Positions 46,376-57,567 of a stretch of 64,000 nucleotides of DNA are shown here, in pieces (the stretch's first letter is position 1; every line of letters starts with the position of its first letter). The notes beneath the pieces are model-generated. The model did no database searches. It was given only the letters and a program-made list of their open reading frames with translations, and was not told the DNA's origin. The position numbers were made by a program, and so were the translations under genes. This DNA is from Agarophyton chilense (taxonomy: Eukaryota > Rhodophyta > Florideophyceae > Gracilariales > Gracilariaceae): assembly GCA_030374765.1 (NCBI GenBank), contig JARGXX010000120.1, positions 393,048 through 457,047 of the forward strand, read 5' to 3'.

Positions 46376-46935
46376 TAGTGACGGTCGAGAGACCTGGTGG
46401 TTTCCGGACGGTTGGGCTGGACGGGATTCTGTCCGCAGGCGACGTGCCGCGTAATTTTTCCCGAAAAAGGCCAGCTTGGGTGTATGAGTGCAGGCACATC
46501 TTGCTGTCGTTAGCTCTTCTCGGGAAGCCTTGTAGGGATTGTATACGCGTGCTTCTGGTTGGCGCAGAAGTACGTAGGCTGCAGAAATCGTCTCGCATCC
46601 GGAGTGTCTTACCGGAAGCCGAGTGTCTGACACTTAGAAGCTTTTGACATAAGTCTTGGGTTTCACGTCGTTTGAAGAAGTTCTAAGAAGTCGTCGAAGT
46701 TCTACAAGAGATTGAGCCTGTGCTCTCTCTTTGTTTTCATTTTTCATTAGTGTTGGGTTGAGTCCTTTTGGTCCCCATACTCTTCTGTTTTCTACTTTGG
46801 CCTCTGTTCTTTCTTGGCCGCTTTCATCTTTTGGCGCTTTTGAGTCTACGAGAAGCACGTTTTTATTCTTTTATTTGCTTTAATTTTAGCCCCTTGCGTC
46901 ACAGTCCCGTGATGGCGCCCACACATACGATCATC
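46376..46935. other. Spacer before the tandem array
   Basis: No ATG-initiated ORF of note. The composition turns AT-rich towards 46900. Confidence 0.4.
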
Positions 46936-47037
46936 ATCGATACAGTATATTATACCATTAAAGATGCATTATCGATACAGTATATTGTACCATAAAAGAT
47001 GCATTATCGATACAGTATATTGTACCATAAAAGATGC
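46936..47037. repeat. Three copies of a 35-bp AT-rich repeat
   Basis: ATCGATACAGTATATT starts at 46936, 46971 and 47006, an exact 35-bp period; the third copy is slightly short. It ends 40 bp before the first 4,787-bp unit and is not present between later units. Confidence 0.9.
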
Positions 47038-47927
47038 GCATCGGTTTTCGAAACCTTCCGCACATGACCTTACACAGGACGTGTTGCAAATGCGGCCAAA
47101 TGCGCGGGTTGTTCAGGGAAGGTGATTTTAGCGTTTGGGAATCTTCTGGGTCGTCGCTTGCCGTCCGAGATGGAGGCCAAGGCGAGCCAGGATTTTTATT
47201 AGTACTCTAGCTTCTAGCCTAACTCGGTAGTCGTTCGGGCCAGTTGCAAAGCTGTCAGCTAGCCCACTATTCGTAAACCGTCGTCAAGAGCTTAACGAAT
47301 ACTAGACAGGGCTGTTTCGGGCGTCTTCGAACGTTCAAGGCACTCTTCGCAATGCTGTACATTTGTCGAGCCCGCACAAGGGCAAAGGCATTTGCGTGTT
47401 GCAACACACGCCATTTTGCATTGCAACAGTAGAGACTTGTTTCAATCTTCTTCAACGAACGCTTTTTAAGCGCGAGTCATACAGCTCGTTCTCAACGTGC
47501 GAGAACGGACGGACCTGGACAATATTTGAGTGGCACTATTTCGGTGTTTTCCTGAGCTGGATTGAAAAGTGCATGTGCAAGTATTGTCATTTGTGTATTG
47601 CTGTATATCGCGCTTGAAGTTACTACTAAAATTACAGCGATCGGAATGCTCCACGCAGTGAATAAAGCAAGCCGGCATTTACTTTTGACTCTCTTCTGCT
47701 TGTTCTTCTTACTTTTAGGCACTTTCAAGACATGAACGACGCTGGGAACAAACAGAGGGCGCTTAATGCTTCGGTTTAGGTAGCTGTGGTATTCATACAA
47801 TATGGTTTGTCACCACATGTGCAGTCACCAACACGTCATGCCTTCCTTGAAGTTTTTCCAATCACTATTTTGAGGTATCTATATGCGATTGCTATACGGC
47901 GTGCAGCTAGTTGTTATGTGGGTGGAC

Positions 47928-47933
47928 TTTATT
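47928..47933 (-). terminator. AATAAA polyadenylation signal of the lyase-like gene, copy 1
   Basis: AATAAA on the minus strand about 61 bases after the stop; the same signal recurs at 52715, 57502 and 62289. Confidence 0.6.
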
Positions 47934-47993
47934 TACAGAGTTAGGTGGGAGTTAGTTTGATTCCACATCATCTACCAAAGCTAGCTATACAAA

Positions 47994-50921
47994 TCAGTAA
48001 ATATACATTTTGGAGGAATTATTACGTCTCCACCAGTTGCGCCTCCACCACCTACGCCTCTGCCACCACTTTGGTCTCCAGCGCTTTGGTGTCGGGGCGT
48101 GAGAAGTTGACGGGCTTGGAGATGGAGAGCTTGAGGCATGGGCCACAAGCGGCAACATCGAGGAAGACAGAGGTGGAGATGCACTTTGAGAAGCCGGGGG
48201 CTGCGGGCTCGGCGAAGCAGACAAAGACGGCGTTGTTGATACGGAAATGCTGGGTGAGGCACTGTATGACGGAGATGGTTCTGGGGATGAACTGGGAGAG
48301 GAAAGCGGGCTTTTTGCAGCCGAGTCACCCTGTACAACTGCGTGTGTATCGGAATCAATGCTGTAAAAGAACTCTTCATCGTCGTAGATCACTGTCACCG
48401 AAGTTCCGTTTGGGTCCTGATCCATCGAGAATCGTTCCGGCTCTCCGATATGTGGGTGGAACGCGATCCAGAAGAGCTCCTCTTGCCCGTTGTCGCTTCG
48501 GATGATAAGCCTTTCATGCCGCTTGTCGCTCGTGAACTCTTCCGTGCGGTATGATATTGAGTGTCCTGTCGATATCACGTGAATGTCGACCTGGGCAATT
48601 CCTTCATCGCTCAGAACAATGCGGCACGTGTTACCCTCGCAGCTCGATGAATCCGCGTCTACTTGCACCAGATCACCCAACATCAGATACGATTCAAACT
48701 TGTGATTCGAAGCGCCCCCGGACACCCGGGTGGAGTCAACAACCATGAAGAATCCAGGTCCTGCAACTCCTCGGTTCAACACCACGGAGCGCACCATCCA
48801 GTCCAAGGAAACTTCGCGATAGTTGCTCTTCCAGACCCACATGCCTCTGAATCCGACATCGGGGTCCCCGTGCATGTTGAATTGATCTCGAGTGAATCCC
48901 AGATCTGCTCCGTCGTCGTCGGCGGGCCATCCAAAATCGTGCGGGTGTCCATACTCCGCCATATCGAAGCGCTTTCCGACTAGCCTCGATGAGCCGTCCT
49001 CTTCGGTGACGGTTACAGCCGTCATTGGGGCTTTGTCAAACGGCCAGTTTCTTGCCCACTGCACGTTGTATGCGTAAGTCAAGTTGGCCGTCGCAACGAC
49101 CTCTCGCCCATTGTCTTCGACTGCAACCATGGCTACGGAGGGCGCCTTCGCATCTTGAGCGAGCCCGTCGATGTGCATGAGCGAGTGCTTTCTGGAATCG
49201 ATGTTCTTGTTCCACACGTGATCGTCAATCCATGCCGTTTTGAAAGCGGTAAGCGTGAATATACCTCGGTCCGCGTTGTCGTGCCCTGGGAATATCGCAT
49301 CGGGACGCGCATCAAAGTGCACGTATATGGCGTTCTCGGCTTCACTGCCTCTGGCGATCAGCAGTCCCCGACGGGGGCTGAAGTATGAGAGCGGGAAGTG
49401 TTGCAAAAACTCCTTCTCCAATCCTTGTGGGGACTCAGCGTACGTCGATGTTCCGTGCTCCAAGCCAAGAACAGTGACGTGTAAGAGAACCTGCCCCCAT
49501 TGAATGCGACAAGGGCTGTTGTTTTTGAAGTGCTTCCCCATCCTTTGCTTCCACACCATTTGCGGGAGTGCGCCGTCAGGATACGCGTACTTGAACAGGG
49601 CGGCCCACGCGGGATACGACATGCCGCCGCCCGACGAGTGACCAACAATGCGGGCGCACTGCCACGGCTCCATCATTTGGGCCACGTTGTGGATGAGGCC
49701 GCGAAAGCGATCGGTGTCCATGACGCGAAGCCCTCGGCGTTCAGCGGCCACTAGCGCCAGCGATCCTTCGCGAAGCGCGATGAAGTACGTGTAGGCGTCC
49801 TCGAACGTCGCCCCATCGGGATACACAGCGTGGGTCATGTATGCTTCGATGAGGGCGGTAAAGCGGTGGTTGAGTCCGCTGTTGAAGCCTGTGTCGCCAC
49901 TCGACGACATCACGGAGCTCGCATATGCGTCGAAGTTGGTCTCGCCCTCAAGGACCAGGTTTGTAATGTAGAGGTGGCCATGATACAAGGCCCAGTTGCT
50001 GAAGATGCGGTGAGGGTGCTGGGCGGCGTTGGGAGATTTTCGGGAGCTTTGGAGAGCAGTTCCCCACGACGTCTGTTTGTACATGAGCAGCGCTAGGGCG
50101 CTGAGCACAATTCGTTGTTCGTCGCTGGAGAACCGATCGTACAAAACATCGAGGGTGAGTGCCAATGAGGACCCGGCGGAAAACCAGTCATTGGACACTT
50201 CGAACCACCGATCTTCGTCCCACAGAAAAGCTCGTTGGGCTCCGTCTCCATTTGGGCACTTCCCGGCGCAGTTGACAGCGCGATGGGCGAGGAGCACTTT
50301 TGCCCATGCAACAGACGCCTTCACGCAGTCGTCAACTGTGGTGGTCATGAATGACTCTCTTTCACCCCGTTCCTGAACAACGTTCTCGTTCACGCTGGCC
50401 CACACCGCGCAAATGAAGAAGCTCTGATGATAACCCTCGGACATGTTCATGATATGGTTTGCAAGCGGGTGCAATGCATCGAGCTCTTGCTGCGAAGAAG
50501 AGGAAAGATCCTCATCTCCTGTGTAGAGTGTAGTTTCGCCGTTGCGTTCCATGTGAGCCAGTGTGTTTATAACGGGATTCGAGTCGGCGAGGTGGCGAGA
50601 TGCTCGACGGTTGAAAAACGACCAGGAAGTGGGCAGGTCGAATGTACCGGCGTTGGAATAACGCTCCAAAAGCTGGAGCCATCCGTGGTCGTCAAAAAGA
50701 ATGCGAGGGTGAATACCCGGTTTGAAAGCAGCTGCCGGTGCAGGAGTGACAGCAGCTTTACCAAACAAAGAAGAATGAGGCGCAGACTTCATGAAGGTGG
50801 CGACCCTATTCGGATTTTGTATAAAAGTGTCTGATTCTTCCAGAGATACATGAGCGGAAAGAACGATAACGAGAAGAGCGGAAAGAGAGGCAGTGACAGT
50901 GAATAAGCGGAGGGGAGACAT
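47994..50921 (-). CDS. Secreted heparinase II/III-like protein, copy 1
   Basis: 975 residues from ATG 50921. Residues 1-26 are a signal peptide (hydrophobic 10-22). Residues of about 70-470 look like an alpha/alpha toroid, with GIHPRILF at 69-76, SNWALYHGH at 308-316 and VYPDGATFEDAYTYF at 366-380, as in heparinase II/III-type lyases. Residues of about 480-860 look like the beta-sandwich domain, with GHDNADRGIF at 546-555 standing where the family has its GHxHxDxxxF signature. Residues 866-945 are a Ser/Pro-rich linker. Residues 946-975 form a Trp/Arg tail (KRWRPKWWQRRRWWRRNWW). Such enzymes split uronic-acid-containing polysaccharides by beta-elimination; the substrate here is unknown. A cell-wall or extracellular role is likely from the signal peptide. 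No intron is seen. Confidence 0.75.
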   Translation of the reverse strand: MSPLRLFTVTASLSALLVIVLSAHVSLEESDTFIQNPNRVATFMKSAPHSSLFGKAAVTPAPAAAFKPGIHPRILFDDHGWLQLLERYSNAGTFDLPTSWSFFNRRASRHLADSNPVINTLAHMERNGETTLYTGDEDLSSSSQQELDALHPLANHIMNMSEGYHQSFFICAVWASVNENVVQERGERESFMTTTVDDCVKASVAWAKVLLAHRAVNCAGKCPNGDGAQRAFLWDEDRWFEVSNDWFSAGSSLALTLDVLYDRFSSDEQRIVLSALALLMYKQTSWGTALQSSRKSPNAAQHPHRIFSNWALYHGHLYITNLVLEGETNFDAYASSVMSSSGDTGFNSGLNHRFTALIEAYMTHAVYPDGATFEDAYTYFIALREGSLALVAAERRGLRVMDTDRFRGLIHNVAQMMEPWQCARIVGHSSGGGMSYPAWAALFKYAYPDGALPQMVWKQRMGKHFKNNSPCRIQWGQVLLHVTVLGLEHGTSTYAESPQGLEKEFLQHFPLSYFSPRRGLLIARGSEAENAIYVHFDARPDAIFPGHDNADRGIFTLTAFKTAWIDDHVWNKNIDSRKHSLMHIDGLAQDAKAPSVAMVAVEDNGREVVATANLTYAYNVQWARNWPFDKAPMTAVTVTEEDGSSRLVGKRFDMAEYGHPHDFGWPADDDGADLGFTRDQFNMHGDPDVGFRGMWVWKSNYREVSLDWMVRSVVLNRGVAGPGFFMVVDSTRVSGGASNHKFESYLMLGDLVQVDADSSSCEGNTCRIVLSDEGIAQVDIHVISTGHSISYRTEEFTSDKRHERLIIRSDNGQEELFWIAFHPHIGEPERFSMDQDPNGTSVTVIYDDEEFFYSIDSDTHAVVQGDSAAKSPLSSPSSSPEPSPSYSASPSISVSTTPSLSASPSPQPPASQSASPPLSSSMLPLVAHASSSPSPSPSTSHAPTPKRWRPKWWQRRRWWRRNWWRRNNSSKMYIY

Positions 50922-51028
50922 TTGTTAGGGCAATAGTTAGTAGAGTAGTAGTGAAAGTAAGTAGCAGTGCTGCGCAGTCAGGTGAGAATATTGTGGAGAG
51001 ATGGCTGTGATGGCATCGTCTATGTGAG

Positions 51029-51034
51029 TTTATA
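51029..51034 (-). promoter_or_regulatory. TATA box of the lyase-like gene, copy 1
   Basis: TATAAA on the minus strand 108 bp before the ATG; present at the same place in copies 2 (55816-55821) and 3 (60603-60608), so each copy carries its own promoter. Confidence 0.6.
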
Positions 51035-52780
51035 TGCATCGTCGGGGGCTATGACGTTATCCTAATTCGTCTCTAGCGCCATACACGCCTTCAGAGGCCG
51101 GGTTGGGATGCATTCCTTATTTGGAACAGAAGAAGGTATTTAGGGTTGACGTTGCTGGCAAACGTCAAGTCACTCTGGATCAGTGGATTAGTTTGAGTGT
51201 GTACCTTTAATCAGAACAGTTGGTTTTGTGGGACGAATGGTTGCATAATGGAGAAGCAGGCCCCTTTGGCTTGTGCAAATGAGGACGCAGTTGCGTGCTG
51301 TGCAAAGCTATTTGGACTACGCTGGGCTAAAACTGCGATTTCGAAGTGCGCGGAGCAGTTCCGGTATGCTTTTCGCCATGGTGCGAAACGTCTTGCTACA
51401 TTAGTTAGTTAGATGCTCTCCATGAGCTAGATTGTCTCGTTGGTTCTTTTGTAACCCTCCCTTTCTTGTAAACATTACCTGGAGGGATGCTGGCGTTTAG
51501 GCTGTATGTACTATTCCTCACAAGTGACTCCCGAAAAAGCTGCAATCACTTTTGTAGTTCTGTATTTCTGTAGCAAGAAAAATGATTGTTGTGGTTATCA
51601 AGAAATGTTCTCCTGACTGTAGGCTGTGAGAATGGATGTCCCACCCTGAGCGTACATCTTACAGCAACACGTTTCTGTTTCTGGCAATGAGTTGACGGCA
51701 GCTTGTAGACAAGCGTGTGTTGGGGACAGCTATTGTTCTAGGTGTTTCAAACGAAAAAAAGTTGGATACAGGATCTGATATGGTATGAGTCAGATAAGTT
51801 ATCCTCCTCACACACAGAGAAGATTTAATGTAATAGAGTACAGGCCGTGTAAGAAGGAAGGAAGGACGTGGTGCAAATGCGGCCACCTGCGCGGGTTGTT
51901 CAGGGAAGGTGATTTTAGAGTTTGGGAATCTTCTGGGTCGTCGCTTGCCGTCCGAGATGGAGGCCAAGGCGAGCCAGGATTTTTATTAGTACTCTAGCTT
52001 CTAGCCTAACTCGGTAGTCGTTCGGGCCAGTTGCAAAGCTGTCAGCTAGCCCACTATTCGTAAACCGTCGTCAAGAGCTTAACGAATACTAGACAGGGCT
52101 GTTTCGGGCGTCTTCGAACGTTCAAGGCACTCTTCGCAATGCTGTACATTTGTCGAGCCCGCACAAGGGCAAAGGCATTTGCGTGTTGCAACACACGCCA
52201 TTTTGCATTGCAACAGTAGAGACTTGTTTCAATCTTCTTCAACGAACGCTTTTTAAGCGCGAGTCATACAGCTCGTTCTCAACGTGCGAGAACGGACGGA
52301 CCTGGACAATATTTGAGTGGCACTATTTCGGTGTTTTCCTGAGCTGGATTGAAAAGTGCATGTGCAAGTATTGTCATTTGTGTATTGCTGTATATCGCGC
52401 TTGAAGTTACTACTAAAATTACAGCGATCGGAATGCTCCACGCAGTGAATAAAGCAAGCCGGCATTTACTTTTGACTCTCTTCTGCTTGTTCTTCTTACT
52501 TTTAGGCACTTTCAAGACATGAACGACGCTGGGAACAAACAGAGGGCGCTTAATGCTTCGGTTTAGGTAGCTGTGGTATTCATACAATATGGTTTGTCAC
52601 CACATGTGCAGTCACCAACACGTCATGCCTTCCTTGAAGTTTTTCCAATCACTATTTTGAGGTATCTATATGCGATTGCTATACGGCGTGCAGCTAGTTG
52701 TTATGTGGGTGGACTTTATTTACAGAGTTAGGTGGGAGTTAGTTTGATTCCACATCATCTACCAAAGCTAGCTATACAAA

Positions 52781-55708
52781 TCAGTAAATATACATTTTGG
52801 AGGAATTATTACGTCTCCACCAGTTGCGCCTCCACCACCTACGCCTCTGCCACCACTTTGGTCTCCAGCGCTTTGGTGTCGGGGCGTGAGAAGTTGACGG
52901 GCTTGGAGATGGAGAGCTTGAGGCATGGGCCACAAGCGGCAACATCGAGGAAGACAGAGGTGGAGATGCACTTTGAGAAGCCGGGGGCTGCGGGCTCGGC
53001 GAAGCAGACAAAGACGGCGTTGTTGATACGGAAATGCTGGGTGAGGCACTGTATGACGGAGATGGTTCTGGGGATGAACTGGGAGAGGAAAGCGGGCTTT
53101 TTGCAGCCGAGTCACCCTGTACAACTGCGTGTGTATCGGAATCAATGCTGTAAAAGAACTCTTCATCGTCGTAGATCACTGTCACCGAAGTTCCGTTTGG
53201 GTCCTGATCCATCGAGAATCGTTCCGGCTCTCCGATATGTGGGTGGAACGCGATCCAGAAGAGCTCCTCTTGCCCGTTGTCGCTTCGGATGATAAGCCTT
53301 TCATGCCGCTTGTCGCTCGTGAACTCTTCCGTGCGGTATGATATTGAGTGTCCTGTCGATATCACGTGAATGTCGACCTGGGCAATTCCTTCATCGCTCA
53401 GAACAATGCGGCACGTGTTACCCTCGCAGCTCGATGAATCCGCGTCTACTTGCACCAGATCACCCAACATCAGATACGATTCAAACTTGTGATTCGAAGC
53501 GCCCCCGGACACCCGGGTGGAGTCAACAACCATGAAGAATCCAGGTCCTGCAACTCCTCGGTTCAACACCACGGAGCGCACCATCCAGTCCAAGGAAACT
53601 TCGCGATAGTTGCTCTTCCAGACCCACATGCCTCTGAATCCGACATCGGGGTCCCCGTGCATGTTGAATTGATCTCGAGTGAATCCCAGATCTGCTCCGT
53701 CGTCGTCGGCGGGCCATCCAAAATCGTGCGGGTGTCCATACTCCGCCATATCGAAGCGCTTTCCGACTAGCCTCGATGAGCCGTCCTCTTCGGTGACGGT
53801 TACAGCCGTCATTGGGGCTTTGTCAAACGGCCAGTTTCTTGCCCACTGCACGTTGTATGCGTAAGTCAAGTTGGCCGTCGCAACGACCTCTCGCCCATTG
53901 TCTTCGACTGCAACCATGGCTACGGAGGGCGCCTTCGCATCTTGAGCGAGCCCGTCGATGTGCATGAGCGAGTGCTTTCTGGAATCGATGTTCTTGTTCC
54001 ACACGTGATCGTCAATCCATGCCGTTTTGAAAGCGGTAAGCGTGAATATACCTCGGTCCGCGTTGTCGTGCCCTGGGAATATCGCATCGGGACGCGCATC
54101 AAAGTGCACGTATATGGCGTTCTCGGCTTCACTGCCTCTGGCGATCAGCAGTCCCCGACGGGGGCTGAAGTATGAGAGCGGGAAGTGTTGCAAAAACTCC
54201 TTCTCCAATCCTTGTGGGGACTCAGCGTACGTCGATGTTCCGTGCTCCAAGCCAAGAACAGTGACGTGTAAGAGAACCTGCCCCCATTGAATGCGACAAG
54301 GGCTGTTGTTTTTGAAGTGCTTCCCCATCCTTTGCTTCCACACCATTTGCGGGAGTGCGCCGTCAGGATACGCGTACTTGAACAGGGCGGCCCACGCGGG
54401 ATACGACATGCCGCCGCCCGACGAGTGACCAACAATGCGGGCGCACTGCCACGGCTCCATCATTTGGGCCACGTTGTGGATGAGGCCGCGAAAGCGATCG
54501 GTGTCCATGACGCGAAGCCCTCGGCGTTCAGCGGCCACTAGCGCCAGCGATCCTTCGCGAAGCGCGATGAAGTACGTGTAGGCGTCCTCGAACGTCGCCC
54601 CATCGGGATACACAGCGTGGGTCATGTATGCTTCGATGAGGGCGGTAAAGCGGTGGTTGAGTCCGCTGTTGAAGCCTGTGTCGCCACTCGACGACATCAC
54701 GGAGCTCGCATATGCGTCGAAGTTGGTCTCGCCCTCAAGGACCAGGTTTGTAATGTAGAGGTGGCCATGATACAAGGCCCAGTTGCTGAAGATGCGGTGA
54801 GGGTGCTGGGCGGCGTTGGGAGATTTTCGGGAGCTTTGGAGAGCAGTTCCCCACGACGTCTGTTTGTACATGAGCAGCGCTAGGGCGCTGAGCACAATTC
54901 GTTGTTCGTCGCTGGAGAACCGATCGTACAAAACATCGAGGGTGAGTGCCAATGAGGACCCGGCGGAAAACCAGTCATTGGACACTTCGAACCACCGATC
55001 TTCGTCCCACAGAAAAGCTCGTTGGGCTCCGTCTCCATTTGGGCACTTCCCGGCGCAGTTGACAGCGCGATGGGCGAGGAGCACTTTTGCCCATGCAACA
55101 GACGCCTTCACGCAGTCGTCAACTGTGGTGGTCATGAATGACTCTCTTTCACCCCGTTCCTGAACAACGTTCTCGTTCACGCTGGCCCACACCGCGCAAA
55201 TGAAGAAGCTCTGATGATAACCCTCGGACATGTTCATGATATGGTTTGCAAGCGGGTGCAATGCATCGAGCTCTTGCTGCGAAGAAGAGGAAAGATCCTC
55301 ATCTCCTGTGTAGAGTGTAGTTTCGCCGTTGCGTTCCATGTGAGCCAGTGTGTTTATAACGGGATTCGAGTCGGCGAGGTGGCGAGATGCTCGACGGTTG
55401 AAAAACGACCAGGAAGTGGGCAGGTCGAATGTACCGGCGTTGGAATAACGCTCCAAAAGCTGGAGCCATCCGTGGTCGTCAAAAAGAATGCGAGGGTGAA
55501 TACCCGGTTTGAAAGCAGCTGCCGGTGCAGGAGTGACAGCAGCTTTACCAAACAAAGAAGAATGAGGCGCAGACTTCATGAAGGTGGCGACCCTATTCGG
55601 ATTTTGTATAAAAGTGTCTGATTCTTCCAGAGATACATGAGCGGAAAGAACGATAACGAGAAGAGCGGAAAGAGAGGCAGTGACAGTGAATAAGCGGAGG
55701 GGAGACAT
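52781..55708 (-). CDS. Secreted heparinase II/III-like protein, copy 2
   Basis: The 975-residue translation is identical to copy 1, as are the TATA box and polyadenylation signal. Complete identity over the gene means very recent duplication, ongoing gene conversion or copying by the assembler. Confidence 0.75.
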   Translation of the reverse strand: MSPLRLFTVTASLSALLVIVLSAHVSLEESDTFIQNPNRVATFMKSAPHSSLFGKAAVTPAPAAAFKPGIHPRILFDDHGWLQLLERYSNAGTFDLPTSWSFFNRRASRHLADSNPVINTLAHMERNGETTLYTGDEDLSSSSQQELDALHPLANHIMNMSEGYHQSFFICAVWASVNENVVQERGERESFMTTTVDDCVKASVAWAKVLLAHRAVNCAGKCPNGDGAQRAFLWDEDRWFEVSNDWFSAGSSLALTLDVLYDRFSSDEQRIVLSALALLMYKQTSWGTALQSSRKSPNAAQHPHRIFSNWALYHGHLYITNLVLEGETNFDAYASSVMSSSGDTGFNSGLNHRFTALIEAYMTHAVYPDGATFEDAYTYFIALREGSLALVAAERRGLRVMDTDRFRGLIHNVAQMMEPWQCARIVGHSSGGGMSYPAWAALFKYAYPDGALPQMVWKQRMGKHFKNNSPCRIQWGQVLLHVTVLGLEHGTSTYAESPQGLEKEFLQHFPLSYFSPRRGLLIARGSEAENAIYVHFDARPDAIFPGHDNADRGIFTLTAFKTAWIDDHVWNKNIDSRKHSLMHIDGLAQDAKAPSVAMVAVEDNGREVVATANLTYAYNVQWARNWPFDKAPMTAVTVTEEDGSSRLVGKRFDMAEYGHPHDFGWPADDDGADLGFTRDQFNMHGDPDVGFRGMWVWKSNYREVSLDWMVRSVVLNRGVAGPGFFMVVDSTRVSGGASNHKFESYLMLGDLVQVDADSSSCEGNTCRIVLSDEGIAQVDIHVISTGHSISYRTEEFTSDKRHERLIIRSDNGQEELFWIAFHPHIGEPERFSMDQDPNGTSVTVIYDDEEFFYSIDSDTHAVVQGDSAAKSPLSSPSSSPEPSPSYSASPSISVSTTPSLSASPSPQPPASQSASPPLSSSMLPLVAHASSSPSPSPSTSHAPTPKRWRPKWWQRRRWWRRNWWRRNNSSKMYIY

Positions 55709-57567
55709 TTGTTAGGGCAATAGTTAGTAGAGTAGTAGTGAAAGTAAGTAGCAGTGCTGCGCAGTCAGGTGAGAATATTGTGGAGAGATGGCTGTGATGG
55801 CATCGTCTATGTGAGTTTATATGCATCGTCGGGGGCTATGACGTTATCCTAATTCGTCTCTAGCGCCATACACGCCTTCAGAGGCCGGGTTGGGATGCAT
55901 TCCTTATTTGGAACAGAAGAAGGTATTTAGGGTTGACGTTGCTGGCAAACGTCAAGTCACTCTGGATCAGTGGATTAGTTTGAGTGTGTACCTTTAATCA
56001 GAACAGTTGGTTTTGTGGGACGAATGGTTGCATAATGGAGAAGCAGGCCCCTTTGGCTTGTGCAAATGAGGACGCAGTTGCGTGCTGTGCAAAGCTATTT
56101 GGACTACGCTGGGCTAAAACTGCGATTTCGAAGTGCGCGGAGCAGTTCCGGTATGCTTTTCGCCATGGTGCGAAACGTCTTGCTACATTAGTTAGTTAGA
56201 TGCTCTCCATGAGCTAGATTGTCTCGTTGGTTCTTTTGTAACCCTCCCTTTCTTGTAAACATTACCTGGAGGGATGCTGGCGTTTAGGCTGTATGTACTA
56301 TTCCTCACAAGTGACTCCCGAAAAAGCTGCAATCACTTTTGTAGTTCTGTATTTCTGTAGCAAGAAAAATGATTGTTGTGGTTATCAAGAAATGTTCTCC
56401 TGACTGTAGGCTGTGAGAATGGATGTCCCACCCTGAGCGTACATCTTACAGCAACACGTTTCTGTTTCTGGCAATGAGTTGACGGCAGCTTGTAGACAAG
56501 CGTGTGTTGGGGACAGCTATTGTTCTAGGTGTTTCAAACGAAAAAAAGTTGGATACAGGATCTGATATGGTATGAGTCAGATAAGTTATCCTCCTCACAC
56601 ACAGAGAAGATTTAATGTAATAGAGTACAGGCCGTGTAAGAAGGAAGGAAGGACGTGGTGCAAATGCGGCCACCTGCGCGGGTTGTTCAGGGAAGGTGAT
56701 TTTAGAGTTTGGGAATCTTCTGGGTCGTCGCTTGCCGTCCGAGATGGAGGCCAAGGCGAGCCAGGATTTTTATTAGTACTCTAGCTTCTAGCCTAACTCG
56801 GTAGTCGTTCGGGCCAGTTGCAAAGCTGTCAGCTAGCCCACTATTCGTAAACCGTCGTCAAGAGCTTAACGAATACTAGACAGGGCTGTTTCGGGCGTCT
56901 TCGAACGTTCAAGGCACTCTTCGCAATGCTGTACATTTGTCGAGCCCGCACAAGGGCAAAGGCATTTGCGTGTTGCAACACACGCCATTTTGCATTGCAA
57001 CAGTAGAGACTTGTTTCAATCTTCTTCAACGAACGCTTTTTAAGCGCGAGTCATACAGCTCGTTCTCAACGTGCGAGAACGGACGGACCTGGACAATATT
57101 TGAGTGGCACTATTTCGGTGTTTTCCTGAGCTGGATTGAAAAGTGCATGTGCAAGTATTGTCATTTGTGTATTGCTGTATATCGCGCTTGAAGTTACTAC
57201 TAAAATTACAGCGATCGGAATGCTCCACGCAGTGAATAAAGCAAGCCGGCATTTACTTTTGACTCTCTTCTGCTTGTTCTTCTTACTTTTAGGCACTTTC
57301 AAGACATGAACGACGCTGGGAACAAACAGAGGGCGCTTAATGCTTCGGTTTAGGTAGCTGTGGTATTCATACAATATGGTTTGTCACCACATGTGCAGTC
57401 ACCAACACGTCATGCCTTCCTTGAAGTTTTTCCAATCACTATTTTGAGGTATCTATATGCGATTGCTATACGGCGTGCAGCTAGTTGTTATGTGGGTGGA
57501 CTTTATTTACAGAGTTAGGTGGGAGTTAGTTTGATTCCACATCATCTACCAAAGCTAGCTATACAAA

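Noticed and set aside
47492-47800. 102-codon minus-strand ORF with a membrane-like segment in each unit spacer
   Set aside because: It has only a TTG start, no promoter and no second line of support; the spacer is conserved as part of the repeat.
47945-48505. 186-codon plus-strand ORF and other plus-strand ORFs repeated in each 4,787-bp unit
   Set aside because: They recur only because the unit recurs; they lie opposite the lyase-like gene and show no motifs.
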